Shown piece after piece: positions 1 through 5,761 of a DNA stretch of 6,633 nt. Location: positions 1 to 6,633 of the forward strand of contig JAEXPB010000433.1 of assembly GCA_023438965.1 (NCBI GenBank), in the 5' to 3' direction. Numbering within the stretch: the first letter of the stretch is position 1; every line of letters starts with the position of its first letter. The DNA is from Bacillota bacterium. GTDB lineage: Bacteria; Bacillota; Clostridia; Saccharofermentanales; UBA5734. The notes below the pieces were generated by a model, which worked only from the letters and a program-made list of their open reading frames with translations, searched no databases and was not told the origin of the DNA. Both the position numbers and the translations under genes were made by a program.

Positions 1-2667
1 GATCTTGGCGGCATGGATGGCTTCGGCGTAGCGGCCCTGCTGGCAGAGCAGCACGATCCGATCCAGATAGCAGTCATCCCGCTGCGCCAACAGCTCGGGG
101 TAACGGCCGTATACATCCAGACGTTCCGCCACGGAAACATTGGTGTTTTTCAGCAGCTGCTGGTATTCAAACAGCAGACGGGGATCCTTCCGGTATTTCA
201 GCGCCCGTTCCATGCAGACACGTGCGGAGGCGGCATCGCCCCGCTTGTCGAAATAGGCCAGCGCCAGATTCCGAAGCGCCTTGGCATGGGTGCAGTCCCG
301 GGAGATGCACTGCTCCCACATCGCCACGGCTTCGTCATAGCGGAAGCGGTCGTAGTACAGGCAGCCCAGATAATAGCAGGCATTGGCGTCGGCAGGATTG
401 TTTTCGATGGCGTATTTCAGCACGGCAATGTCCTCCAGCCGTGCAGGGAAGCACAGACCGGTATCCAGAGAAGCGGCAAAGGCAAGCGCTTCGCTTCCGT
501 CCTGACCCAGCAGATGCTGGCAGTAGCCCCGATAGTAATGCAGCAGCGGATAATGGCTCCGACTCAGCTCTATTACATACAGAGCGTCCTCGGTAAGACC
601 GGCTTCCAAGTAATCGCAGACCACATCCAGATAGTTTTCCGGCTTCTGGCCGAACATTTCCCGGATGGCATCGCCGTTGTCCTCATAATGGCTCAGCTCC
701 ACTCTTGCCCACAGATCCAAAAGATCTGCGGAAACGGAAGCGGCTGCCAGATTCTTAGCTTCCTCGTCCCGCCCCAGATGGCGCAGGATCGCGGTTTTCA
801 GGTTCACGGCACGGCTGTGACCGGCATTCAGTCCCAGAGAAATTTCCAGCTTTTCCAGAGCGTCCGGATATTCGCCCTTGCGGCAGTCCAGCGTGGCCAG
901 CTGGAAGTAGGCGGCGCTGCGGTGGGGATAGTTCCACGCGGCACGGTAAAGAACGTCGTAGGCTTCGTCATACTCGCCCAGATACTGCAAAGCCAGACCC
1001 TTCAGATAGAAGGCTGCCGTGTCGGCGGGGTGCTGGTTGCGGCTGGTGAGCCGGGCAATGGCGGTGTCGCAGTAGGCGACACATTCCCGGAACTTGCCGT
1101 CCTTCAGTGCCAGCCGTCCCATGGAGGTGTTGCAGCGGATGTCGCCGGGGTCCCGCTTCAGTGCTTCCAGATAGTAGTCGCGGGGGTCAAAGTTGTGCTG
1201 CTTGTACTGCTCCAGATGGAAGCCGTTGATGTACAGCTCCTCCACTGTGTCATACTCGCAGGGGCGCTTTACGGGGGTGCGAACCTCGATGGGCTGCTTC
1301 TGCCCCCGGACGTAGGGCTTGTAGGATACCAGAACACTGCCATTCTCGTCGGTGAGGGTGGCGGTCAGGTTGGCAGCATCCTCATTCAGAGCCAGCTCTT
1401 TGCACCAGCTGGCCGCGGGGGTCATGTCGGCAGTCTCGGTAAAGAGAACTTCTTCGCCCTTGCGCACGGTGATTCTGGCATTGGGGAAAGAACCGGTGAC
1501 ATTGAAGCCCAGAAATACCTTGTCGCCCCGCTGCTCCAGATTCATGGCGGCGTCAATGGTGGCGTTCTTCACATCGCCGATATCCCGGATGGGATACCAG
1601 TACTGCTCAAACTCCTTGGTTTCAAAGGGGGCGATCCATGTAAAGTCCGGCTGGTTGTCGGTGTAGACGCCGGTCATCAGCTCGACATAGGGCCCGTCGT
1701 CGTCGGTCAGGTTGGCGCACCAGTTGGCGCCGAAATCATGGTCGCCCCAATGGAAGAGCTTCTTGCCGGGTGCGATCGCATGGTCGGCGACCGTGACAAT
1801 GCCTTTGTCGCGGCCCAGGTCATAACCGGATACAAAATCCATATCCGACTGGCCCTGCGACACCATGAAGGAAGTCGGCACGACCACGTTCGGGAACAGT
1901 GAAAGATCCGTACCCTGACCATAATTATAAGGACGGGCGGTCTGGTAGGTGCCGCTGGCGACCGGCCAGCCGATCACAGCCCGGCGGTCGTGGTCGTTGA
2001 CATATTCGACGTCCGGCGGAAAAACCACTTTATAGTTTTTGTTGACCGGCACGGCCAGGTTGGACCACCACATGAAGGGCTGGGCGAACGGCGTCCGGTT
2101 GAAGACGCGGACTTTGAGCTTGATGTAGGAACGGCCGGGGCAGACCGTCACGCCAGCCATGCCCTTGGTACGGTTGAAGGGCTCCACCTCGCCGACCCAG
2201 ACGGTCTTTTCGCCGTTGGTACCGGCTTCGATCCGGGCTTCGACCGGCATGAACGTCGTCGGCCGATGGTGCTGCGGCCAGTTGAACTCGATGCCGCCGG
2301 AAATCCAGGGACCGGCCAGTCCGATCATCGCCGGCTTGATCACCGTGTTGTGGTATATGAAATCATATTGGCCGATCTTGTCATATCCCTGCTGGATCTT
2401 GCCGCCGATTTCCGGCAGGACGCGAACCTTGAGATATTCATTTTCCAGAACGGCCACCTGATATGGCCTGTCATTTTTTTCATCGCTGATCCGGTCGGTA
2501 AACGGCAATGGATAAAGCTTGCCCGTCGCACCCTGGTAGGGCTTTTTCTCAAAGAACATCGGCAGCGGATTGGGCTGGCCCGGCTGGTAGGTCGGGATCA
2601 TTTCGGTCCGGAAAACCGCTGTCACTGGCTGATTGGCAGGTTGGCCGCTTTTTGGCGCATGCATCAT
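1..2667 (-). CDS. DUF5107 domain protein with C-terminal TPR repeats, C-terminus cut off by window edge
   Basis: The frame is open from the tandem ATGs at 2667/2664 to base 1 with no stop, giving 889 residues of a protein that continues off the window. Residues about 45-365 form the DUF5107 domain. Landmarks are EIGGKI near 86-91, the YHNTVIKPAMIGLAGPWISG block at 105-124, GIEFNWPQHHRPTT at 125-138, and NLTDDDGPYVELM followed by YTDNQPDF at 319-342. Residues about 495-880 are helical repeats of TPR type, clearest at 548-581, 584-617, 761-794 and 795-828 (for example YYLGCLYYDRFRYDEAV). No signal peptide or membrane segment is visible, so it is probably cytoplasmic. From memory, relatives are roughly 1,000-1,100 residues long, so perhaps 150-200 residues are missing. 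The domain resembles galactose-mutarotase-like folds and the family often sits near carbohydrate genes, but no reaction is established. Codon style changes abruptly near 1640-1700 (see findings). Family assignment is firm; function is unknown. Confidence 0.93.
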   Translation of the reverse strand, partial: MMHAPKSGQPANQPVTAVFRTEMIPTYQPGQPNPLPMFFEKKPYQGATGKLYPLPFTDRISDEKNDRPYQVAVLENEYLKVRVLPEIGGKIQQGYDKIGQYDFIYHNTVIKPAMIGLAGPWISGGIEFNWPQHHRPTTFMPVEARIEAGTNGEKTVWVGEVEPFNRTKGMAGVTVCPGRSYIKLKVRVFNRTPFAQPFMWWSNLAVPVNKNYKVVFPPDVEYVNDHDRRAVIGWPVASGTYQTARPYNYGQGTDLSLFPNVVVPTSFMVSQGQSDMDFVSGYDLGRDKGIVTVADHAIAPGKKLFHWGDHDFGANWCANLTDDDGPYVELMTGVYTDNQPDFTWIAPFETKEFEQYWYPIRDIGDVKNATIDAAMNLEQRGDKVFLGFNVTGSFPNARITVRKGEEVLFTETADMTPAASWCKELALNEDAANLTATLTDENGSVLVSYKPYVRGQKQPIEVRTPVKRPCEYDTVEELYINGFHLEQYKQHNFDPRDYYLEALKRDPGDIRCNTSMGRLALKDGKFRECVAYCDTAIARLTSRNQHPADTAAFYLKGLALQYLGEYDEAYDVLYRAAWNYPHRSAAYFQLATLDCRKGEYPDALEKLEISLGLNAGHSRAVNLKTAILRHLGRDEEAKNLAAASVSADLLDLWARVELSHYEDNGDAIREMFGQKPENYLDVVCDYLEAGLTEDALYVIELSRSHYPLLHYYRGYCQHLLGQDGSEALAFAASLDTGLCFPARLEDIAVLKYAIENNPADANACYYLGCLYYDRFRYDEAVAMWEQCISRDCTHAKALRNLALAYFDKRGDAASARVCMERALKYRKDPRLLFEYQQLLKNTNVSVAERLDVYGRYPELLAQRDDCYLDRIVLLCQQGRYAEAIHAAKI

Positions 2668-2670
2668 AAA

Positions 2671-2677
2671 CACCTCT
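2671..2677 (-). promoter_or_regulatory. Ribosome binding site of the DUF5107 gene
   Basis: On the minus strand this reads AGAGGTG, followed by TTT and two consecutive ATG codons. From GAGG the spacing is 5 nt to the first ATG (2667) and 8 nt to the second (2664). Either start is possible. The outer ATG is annotated, so the true N-terminus may be one residue shorter. Confidence 0.65.
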
Positions 2678-2730
2678 GGTAGAATGCTCTCAGGATGGAC
2701 TGGGATAGCTATTCAGTTCCTGGCTGAAGG

Positions 2731-2750
2731 GTCAGATCATCTGCTCTGAC
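2731..2750. promoter_or_regulatory. Inverted repeat, possible operator for the DUF5107 gene
   Basis: GTCAGA at 2731-2736 and its exact reverse complement TCTGAC at 2745-2750 flank an 8-nt spacer. It lies 64-83 nt upstream of the DUF5107 start, between that start and the candidate minus-strand promoter in the AT-rich island. A repressor bound here could block transcription. The binding protein is unknown, and a 6-bp arm can occur by chance. Confidence 0.35.
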
Positions 2751-2817
2751 AATACCATCTTAATCCCTGGCGCGTCCATGCACAAGCTAAACTCATCGCC
2801 GGTCTGCCAGGCGAAAG

Positions 2818-2847
2818 ATTATATTGACATTCAGTAAAATATGTATA
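2818..2847 (-). promoter_or_regulatory. Candidate sigma-70 promoter for the DUF5107 gene
   Basis: On the minus strand, a perfect TATAAT -10 hexamer at 2823-2818 is preceded by TATACA (4 of 6 matches to TTGACA) at 2847-2842 with an 18-nt spacer. Transcription would begin near 2811, giving a leader of about 144 nt that includes the inverted repeat at 2731-2750. The weak -35 and the general AT-richness of the segment make this tentative. Confidence 0.35.
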
Positions 2848-2851
2848 TAAT
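2824..2851 (+). promoter_or_regulatory. Consensus sigma-70 promoter, rightward
   Basis: A perfect TTGACA -35 at 2824-2829 and a perfect TATAAT -10 at 2846-2851 are separated by 16 nt, close to the ideal 17. Transcription would start near 2858. The first called gene downstream begins at 3138, so the transcript would have an untranslated leader of about 280 nt carrying the hairpin cluster and the 23-nt repeats. The -35 abuts the -10 of the candidate leftward promoter, so the two could not be freely occupied together. Confidence 0.6.
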
Positions 2852-2887
2852 ATAATGCTTTTTGTACCGGCTTTTTGAGCATGCCTG

Positions 2888-3010
2888 CGCCAGGATCTAT
2901 CTGTTTCCTGGCGGCTGTCGAGCCGCGGACTGTCGCGAGACGACCTGTCGCGCGGCGAAAGTCGCCGGGAAATACATCAGGCAGGCCGACCAGCCCGCAT
3001 CGGGCCGTCG
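2888..3010 (+). other. Cluster of GC-rich hairpins, candidate structured leader or REP-like repeat
   Basis: Five perfect or near-perfect stems follow one another. A: CGCCAGGA 2888-2895 with TCCTGGCG 2906-2913, 10-nt loop. B: GCGGCT 2911-2916 with AGCCGC 2921-2926, loop GTCG. C: GTCG 2932-2935 with CGAC 2941-2944. D: CGGCGA 2953-2958 with TCGCCG 2962-2967. E: GCCCG 2993-2997 with CGGGC 3001-3005, extended outward by CGAC 2987-2990 with GTCG 3007-3010. A and B share bases 2911-2913, so they compete. It could be a structured 5' leader, a small RNA, or a palindromic repeat that also occurs elsewhere in the genome. No known riboswitch is recognised. Confidence 0.45.
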
Positions 3011-3030
3011 TACCGACCAAGCATCTTCCT

Positions 3031-3099
3031 TGTCCGAAAATGCCGGACTAAAATATCCGAAGTTTCCGGGTTAATGTTTCCGAAATCTTCGGATTGTGA
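3031..3099. repeat. Three tandem 23-nt imperfect repeats, each with a TCCG-N7-CGGR dyad
   Basis: TCCGAA recurs at 3033, 3056 and 3079, exactly 23 nt apart. In each unit it is followed, 7 nt after TCCG, by CGGA, CGGG or CGGA (3044, 3067, 3090), making three inverted half-site pairs. The first is the most symmetrical, GTCCG at 3032-3036 with CGGAC at 3044-3048. A larger inverted repeat, ATCCGAAG 3055-3062 and CTTCGGAT 3087-3094, spans units 2 and 3. Spacing of about two helical turns places the sites near one DNA face, as expected of cooperative operators. They end about 40 nt before the ATPase start and overlap a candidate promoter, which suggests control of that gene. Confidence 0.6.
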
Positions 3100-3105
3100 T
3101 AGACT
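3077..3105 (+). promoter_or_regulatory. Candidate extended -10 promoter proximal to the ATPase gene
   Basis: TAGACT at 3100-3105 is preceded by TGA (TGN, the extended -10 signature). A poor -35 (TTTCCG, 3077-3082) lies 17 nt upstream, inside the third 23-nt repeat. The start point would be near 3112, leaving about 26 nt before the ATG including the ribosome site. A factor bound to the repeats would cover this promoter. The match is partial, so the call is tentative. Confidence 0.35.
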
Positions 3106-3125
3106 GGTGTTGTTGACCATACTTC

Positions 3126-3132
3126 GGGGAGG
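3126..3132 (+). promoter_or_regulatory. Ribosome binding site of the ATPase gene
   Basis: GGGGAGG lies 5 nt before the ATG at 3138. It is a strong Shine-Dalgarno match and fixes the start of the ATPase gene. Confidence 0.75.
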
Positions 3133-3137
3133 ACGAT

Positions 3138-4421
3138 ATGAGCCTGGCGAAAAGCGGCTATCGCGAGCGCATAATTGATCAGCAATTGGCCAAGTATTTA
3201 AATACGTTCGGTGCTGTTTGCATTGAAGGCCCAAAATGGTGCGGTAAAACCTGGACTGCCTTGAATCAATCGAACAGTGTCTATTATGTCGCCAACCCGG
3301 AAAATAATTTTCAGAATCGGTCGCTGGCGCAGTTAAGTCCGGATCTGGTTCTGTCCGGCGAGTCCCCCCGCTTACTCGACGAGTGGCAGGAGGTACCGGC
3401 ATTATGGGATGCTGTCCGCTTCGCTGTCGATCAATCGCAGAAACGCGGTCAATATATTCTGACCGGTTCAGCAACATCCATTCGGAAAGACATCATTCAT
3501 AGCGGTACGGGGCGTATCGCCAGATTGCTCATGCGGCCGATGTCTTTGTATGAATCGGGAGAATCTAATGGCAGCATTTCTTTACAGAGCTTGTTTTCCG
3601 CACCATTATTGCCCGTTCGCGCCAAAGAGATCTCCTTGCGCAGCTTGATTGCCTTGACTGTCCGGGGCGGCTGGCCTGGCAGCCTGGGACTCGACGAAGA
3701 ATATGCGGCTGCTGTTCCCAGGGAATATCTCAAGAATCTGCTGGAAGACGATGTCCGGCGTATGGATGGCAAGGACCGGGATATTCGCAAAATGACTTTA
3801 CTGCTGCGATCTTTGGCCAGAAATGAAAGTACGGTTGTCGCCAATCGCACACTCCAGCGAGATATGCTAGAAAAAGACAACGAACCGATAGATGATAAGA
3901 CTGTCTCTGATTATCTGAATGTATTGAGCAGGCTGTTCATCCTTGAGGATCAACGTGCATTTATTCCCAATCTTCGATCTTCCATCCGGGTTGGCAAATC
4001 CGTTAAGAGACATTTTACCGATCCATCATTAGCTGCGGCAGCGCTAGGCGCAACAACGGATCGACTGGTCAACGATCTGAATACTTACGGTTTTTTGTTC
4101 GAGGCCATGTGTGTCCGTGATTTGAGGATCTATGCCGATGTATTCGGAGCACAACTTTTCCATTATCGGGATGATTACGGCCGCGAAATCGATGCCGTCC
4201 TGGAATGGCCGGATGGTCGATGGGGTGCCTTTGAAATCAAGATAGGAGCAAACCAGGTTGATGCGGCCGCCCAGAACCTTTTGTCAATCCGCAAACTGAT
4301 GACCGAAGACCATAGGGCCAAACCGCCCGAGCTGCTGGGTGTGATCTGTGGTCTGGGCAATGCCGGTTATACCCGTGCCGACGGTGTCCTGGTGATACCG
4401 ATCACCGCGCTGAAACCGTAG
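3138..4421 (+). CDS. AAA_14/DUF4143 family ATP-binding protein
   Basis: This 427-residue protein is the usual length for the family. Order of parts: Walker A GPKWCGKT at 31-38; Walker B-like LLDEWQ at 79-84; sensor-like ILTGSA at 107-112; the family motif HSGTGRIARLLMRPMSLYE at 121-139; a probable winged helix around 252-290 (KTVSDYLNVLSRLFILED, then RHFTDPSL); and the DUF4143 C-terminus. The C-terminus carries EIDAVLE (D352) and FEIKIG (E366, K368), the D...ExK pattern of PD-(D/E)XK nuclease-like folds. The family is widespread, often multicopy, and of unknown biological role; nuclease activity is not shown. Codons are more AT-rich (TTA, ATA, AGA occur) than in the downstream racemase gene, consistent with separate acquisition. 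The next gene begins 14 nt after its stop, so co-transcription is possible. Upstream dyads may bind this protein's own winged helix, which is inference. Family call is firm. Confidence 0.93.
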   Translation: MSLAKSGYRERIIDQQLAKYLNTFGAVCIEGPKWCGKTWTALNQSNSVYYVANPENNFQNRSLAQLSPDLVLSGESPRLLDEWQEVPALWDAVRFAVDQSQKRGQYILTGSATSIRKDIIHSGTGRIARLLMRPMSLYESGESNGSISLQSLFSAPLLPVRAKEISLRSLIALTVRGGWPGSLGLDEEYAAAVPREYLKNLLEDDVRRMDGKDRDIRKMTLLLRSLARNESTVVANRTLQRDMLEKDNEPIDDKTVSDYLNVLSRLFILEDQRAFIPNLRSSIRVGKSVKRHFTDPSLAAAALGATTDRLVNDLNTYGFLFEAMCVRDLRIYADVFGAQLFHYRDDYGREIDAVLEWPDGRWGAFEIKIGANQVDAAAQNLLSIRKLMTEDHRAKPPELLGVICGLGNAGYTRADGVLVIPITALKP

Positions 4422-4423
4422 AA

Positions 4424-4430
4424 AAGGAGA
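4424..4430 (+). promoter_or_regulatory. Ribosome binding site of the racemase homologue
   Basis: AAGGAGA lies 5 nt before the ATG at 4436 and directly after the ATPase stop (TAG, 4419-4421). It supports this start. No promoter was recognised in the 14-nt gap, so the racemase gene is either read through from upstream or has a promoter inside the ATPase gene. Confidence 0.75.
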
Positions 4431-4435
4431 GTCTC

Positions 4436-5761
4436 ATGACGGATCAAATCAGCCAATTGCTGCAAAATGTTGAAATACCGCCCGTCCACAAGATCCGGCA
4501 GCGCTTTGCCAGCCTGACGCTGGAGCAGCCGGAAAGCATCCTGCGCCAGCAGCTGGAAACACAAATTCCAGCCAGCCGGCTGGCTGGGCAGCGCATCGCC
4601 ATCACCTGCGGCAGCCGGGGCATCGACCTCTATCTGCCGATTGTGCGAACCCTGGTTGCCTTTTTACGCGATAATGGCGCCAGCCCGATCCTGATCCCCG
4701 CCATGGGCAGCCATGGCGGCGCAACCGCCGAAGGCCAGCGGCATGTCCTGGCGGAGCTGGGCATTACGGAAGAAACGACCGGCGCGCCGATCTGTTCTTC
4801 GATGGACGTCCGCGAAATCGGCCGCACCGCCAAGGGGTTGCCGGTCTATATTGACCGCCTGGCTTGCGAGGCCGACGGCATCATCCTCCTGAACCGCATC
4901 AAGCCGCATACCTCCTTCCGCGGCCATTACGAAAGCGGCCTGTTGAAAATGCTGGCCATCGGGCTCGCCAAGCAAGCCGGCGCCGAGATGACCCACTGCC
5001 TGCGCTACGAGAACATGGCCCGCAATATCGTCGATGTCGGCACGATCGCCTTGAAACATCTGAATATCCTCGGCGCGGTGGGCACATTGGAAAACGGTTA
5101 TGGCCATGTCGCGTCAATCCATGTCCTGCAGGCGGACGAAGTCCTGGCGCGGGAGCCGGAACTGCTGCGGCGGGCCTGGGATCTGATGCCCCGCATCTAT
5201 CTCGACGAAATCGATGTCCTGATCGTCGGCGAGATCGGCAAGGATATCAGCGGCACCGGCATGGACACCAATATTGTCGGCCGGTTCCATACCCAGGCGG
5301 CCTCCGGCGGGCCAAACACAATCAAGCTCGGTCTGCTCGACTTGTCCGCCCGATCCGGCGGCAATGCCAATGGCATGGGCATGGCTGATTTTGTCACCCG
5401 CCGGCTTTACAATCGGATAGACTTTACGGCGACCTACATCAACACCCTGACTTCGACCGAACCCAACAGCTCCCGCCTGCCGATGGTTCTCGCCGATGAC
5501 CGCCAGGTGCTGCAGGCCTGCTGCAAGCTATGCGGCCAACTGGATCCGACGCGGATCCGCCTGGCAATCATCCGCAACACAAAACAGCTGGATGAGATCT
5601 GGCTCTCGCCGGCCGCCCTGCAGGCAGCCGTTGCGCCCGACTGCCTGGAAGTCCTCAGCGCCAGCCGGCCGCTGGCTTTTGACAGTGACGGCAATCTGAC
5701 CCTCTTCGGCCGCCAGGGCCAGCCTGGCGAGACTCGCGCAACAGAAGGTGACCAGGCATGA
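4436..5761 (+). CDS. LarA-superfamily (DUF2088) nickel-dependent 2-hydroxyacid racemase homologue
   Basis: This 441-residue, soluble-looking protein belongs to the LarA-like family and is close to the usual LarA length (about 425). LarA lactate racemase uses a nickel pincer cofactor attached to Lys184, with His200 on nickel and His108, His174 and Arg75 at the active site (recalled for Lactobacillus LarA). Counterparts appear here at similar spacing: R61 in CGSRGI, H93 in AMGSHGGATAEG, H158 in NRIKPHTSF, K171 in GLLKML, and H187 in AEMTHC. The K-to-H distance is 16 residues in both. The C-terminal half has the family's GGNANGMGMADF segment at 308-319 and TYINTLTS at 333-340. The superfamily includes lactate, malate and phenyllactate racemases, so the substrate is open. 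Cofactor genes larB, larC and larE are not in the window. The gene lies 14 nt after the ATPase gene and overlaps the FAD oxidase gene by 4 nt, so it is probably in an operon with the latter. Confidence 0.88.
   Translation: MTDQISQLLQNVEIPPVHKIRQRFASLTLEQPESILRQQLETQIPASRLAGQRIAITCGSRGIDLYLPIVRTLVAFLRDNGASPILIPAMGSHGGATAEGQRHVLAELGITEETTGAPICSSMDVREIGRTAKGLPVYIDRLACEADGIILLNRIKPHTSFRGHYESGLLKMLAIGLAKQAGAEMTHCLRYENMARNIVDVGTIALKHLNILGAVGTLENGYGHVASIHVLQADEVLAREPELLRRAWDLMPRIYLDEIDVLIVGEIGKDISGTGMDTNIVGRFHTQAASGGPNTIKLGLLDLSARSGGNANGMGMADFVTRRLYNRIDFTATYINTLTSTEPNSSRLPMVLADDRQVLQACCKLCGQLDPTRIRLAIIRNTKQLDEIWLSPAALQAAVAPDCLEVLSASRPLAFDSDGNLTLFGRQGQPGETRATEGDQA
4568..4587. repeat. Perfect 20-bp palindrome inside the racemase gene
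   Basis: The half-site CCAGCCAGCC at 4568-4577 is followed immediately by its exact reverse complement at 4578-4587. It encodes residues 45-51 (PASRLAG, in a loosely conserved stretch before the first catalytic-type residue). It may be a coincidence of GC-rich codons, or a protein-binding or RNA-structure element early in the gene. Confidence 0.5.
5711..5729 (+). other. Hairpin near the racemase/FAD-oxidase junction
   Basis: CGCCAGG at 5711-5717 pairs with CCTGGCG at 5723-5729 across a 5-nt loop. It sits in the last codons of the racemase gene, 14 nt before the ribosome site of the next gene (GAAGGTG, 5744-5750). No U-tract follows, so it is not a terminator. It might affect translation coupling or mRNA stability. 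Confidence 0.35.

Larger units (their letters stand above)
2668..3137. other. Divergent intergenic regulatory region, 470 nt, no convincing gene
   Basis: This stretch separates the leftward DUF5107 gene from the rightward ATPase gene. From left to right it holds the DUF5107 ribosome site, an inverted repeat at 2731-2750, an AT-rich island at about 2816-2863 with promoter-like sequences on both strands, a GC-rich hairpin cluster at 2888-3010, three 23-nt repeat units at 3031-3099, and the ATPase ribosome site. Open frames here (2881-3051 +, ATG, 56 residues; 2862-3074 +, TTG; 2793-3020 -, TTG) lack a good ribosome site and have low-complexity Arg/Pro-rich or unrecognisable products, so they are not called. 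No hairpin is followed by a U-tract, so no intrinsic terminator is called. Confidence 0.7.

Noticed and set aside
13..1902. Long open frame (629 codons) on the plus strand opposite the DUF5107/TPR gene
   Set aside because: It is codon-for-codon antisense to the real gene. It stays open only because that gene uses no TTA, CTA or TCA codons until a TCA at 1902-1900. The product is Val/Gln/Ile-rich with no recognisable domain.
1990..2682. Plus-strand open frame of 230 codons
   Set aside because: It is antisense to the conserved DUF5107 domain, which is unmistakable on the minus strand. It has no family resemblance.
2851..2856. Second TATAAT as the -10 of the rightward promoter
   Set aside because: It would be 21 nt from the TTGACA. 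The overlapping TATAAT at 2846-2851 gives a better 16-nt spacing.
2857..2877. Repeated GCTTTTTG (2857 and 2870) as part of an intrinsic terminator
   Set aside because: No stable stem precedes either T-run on the plus strand. On the minus strand these are A-runs after the hairpins, so they do not form a U-tract.
2881..3051. Small ATG open frame (56 residues) after the consensus promoter
   Set aside because: There is no Shine-Dalgarno sequence before the ATG, the product is Arg/Pro-rich, and the sequence is better explained by hairpins and repeats. It is not excluded as a leader peptide.
3031..3099. CRISPR array
   Set aside because: The units are contiguous 23-nt imperfect repeats with no separate unique spacers and only three copies.
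4391..4406. GGTGAT/ATCACC hairpin at the end of the ATPase gene as a terminator
   Set aside because: The stem is only 6 bp, lies within coding sequence, and has no following U-tract. The next gene starts 14 nt after the stop, which argues against termination.
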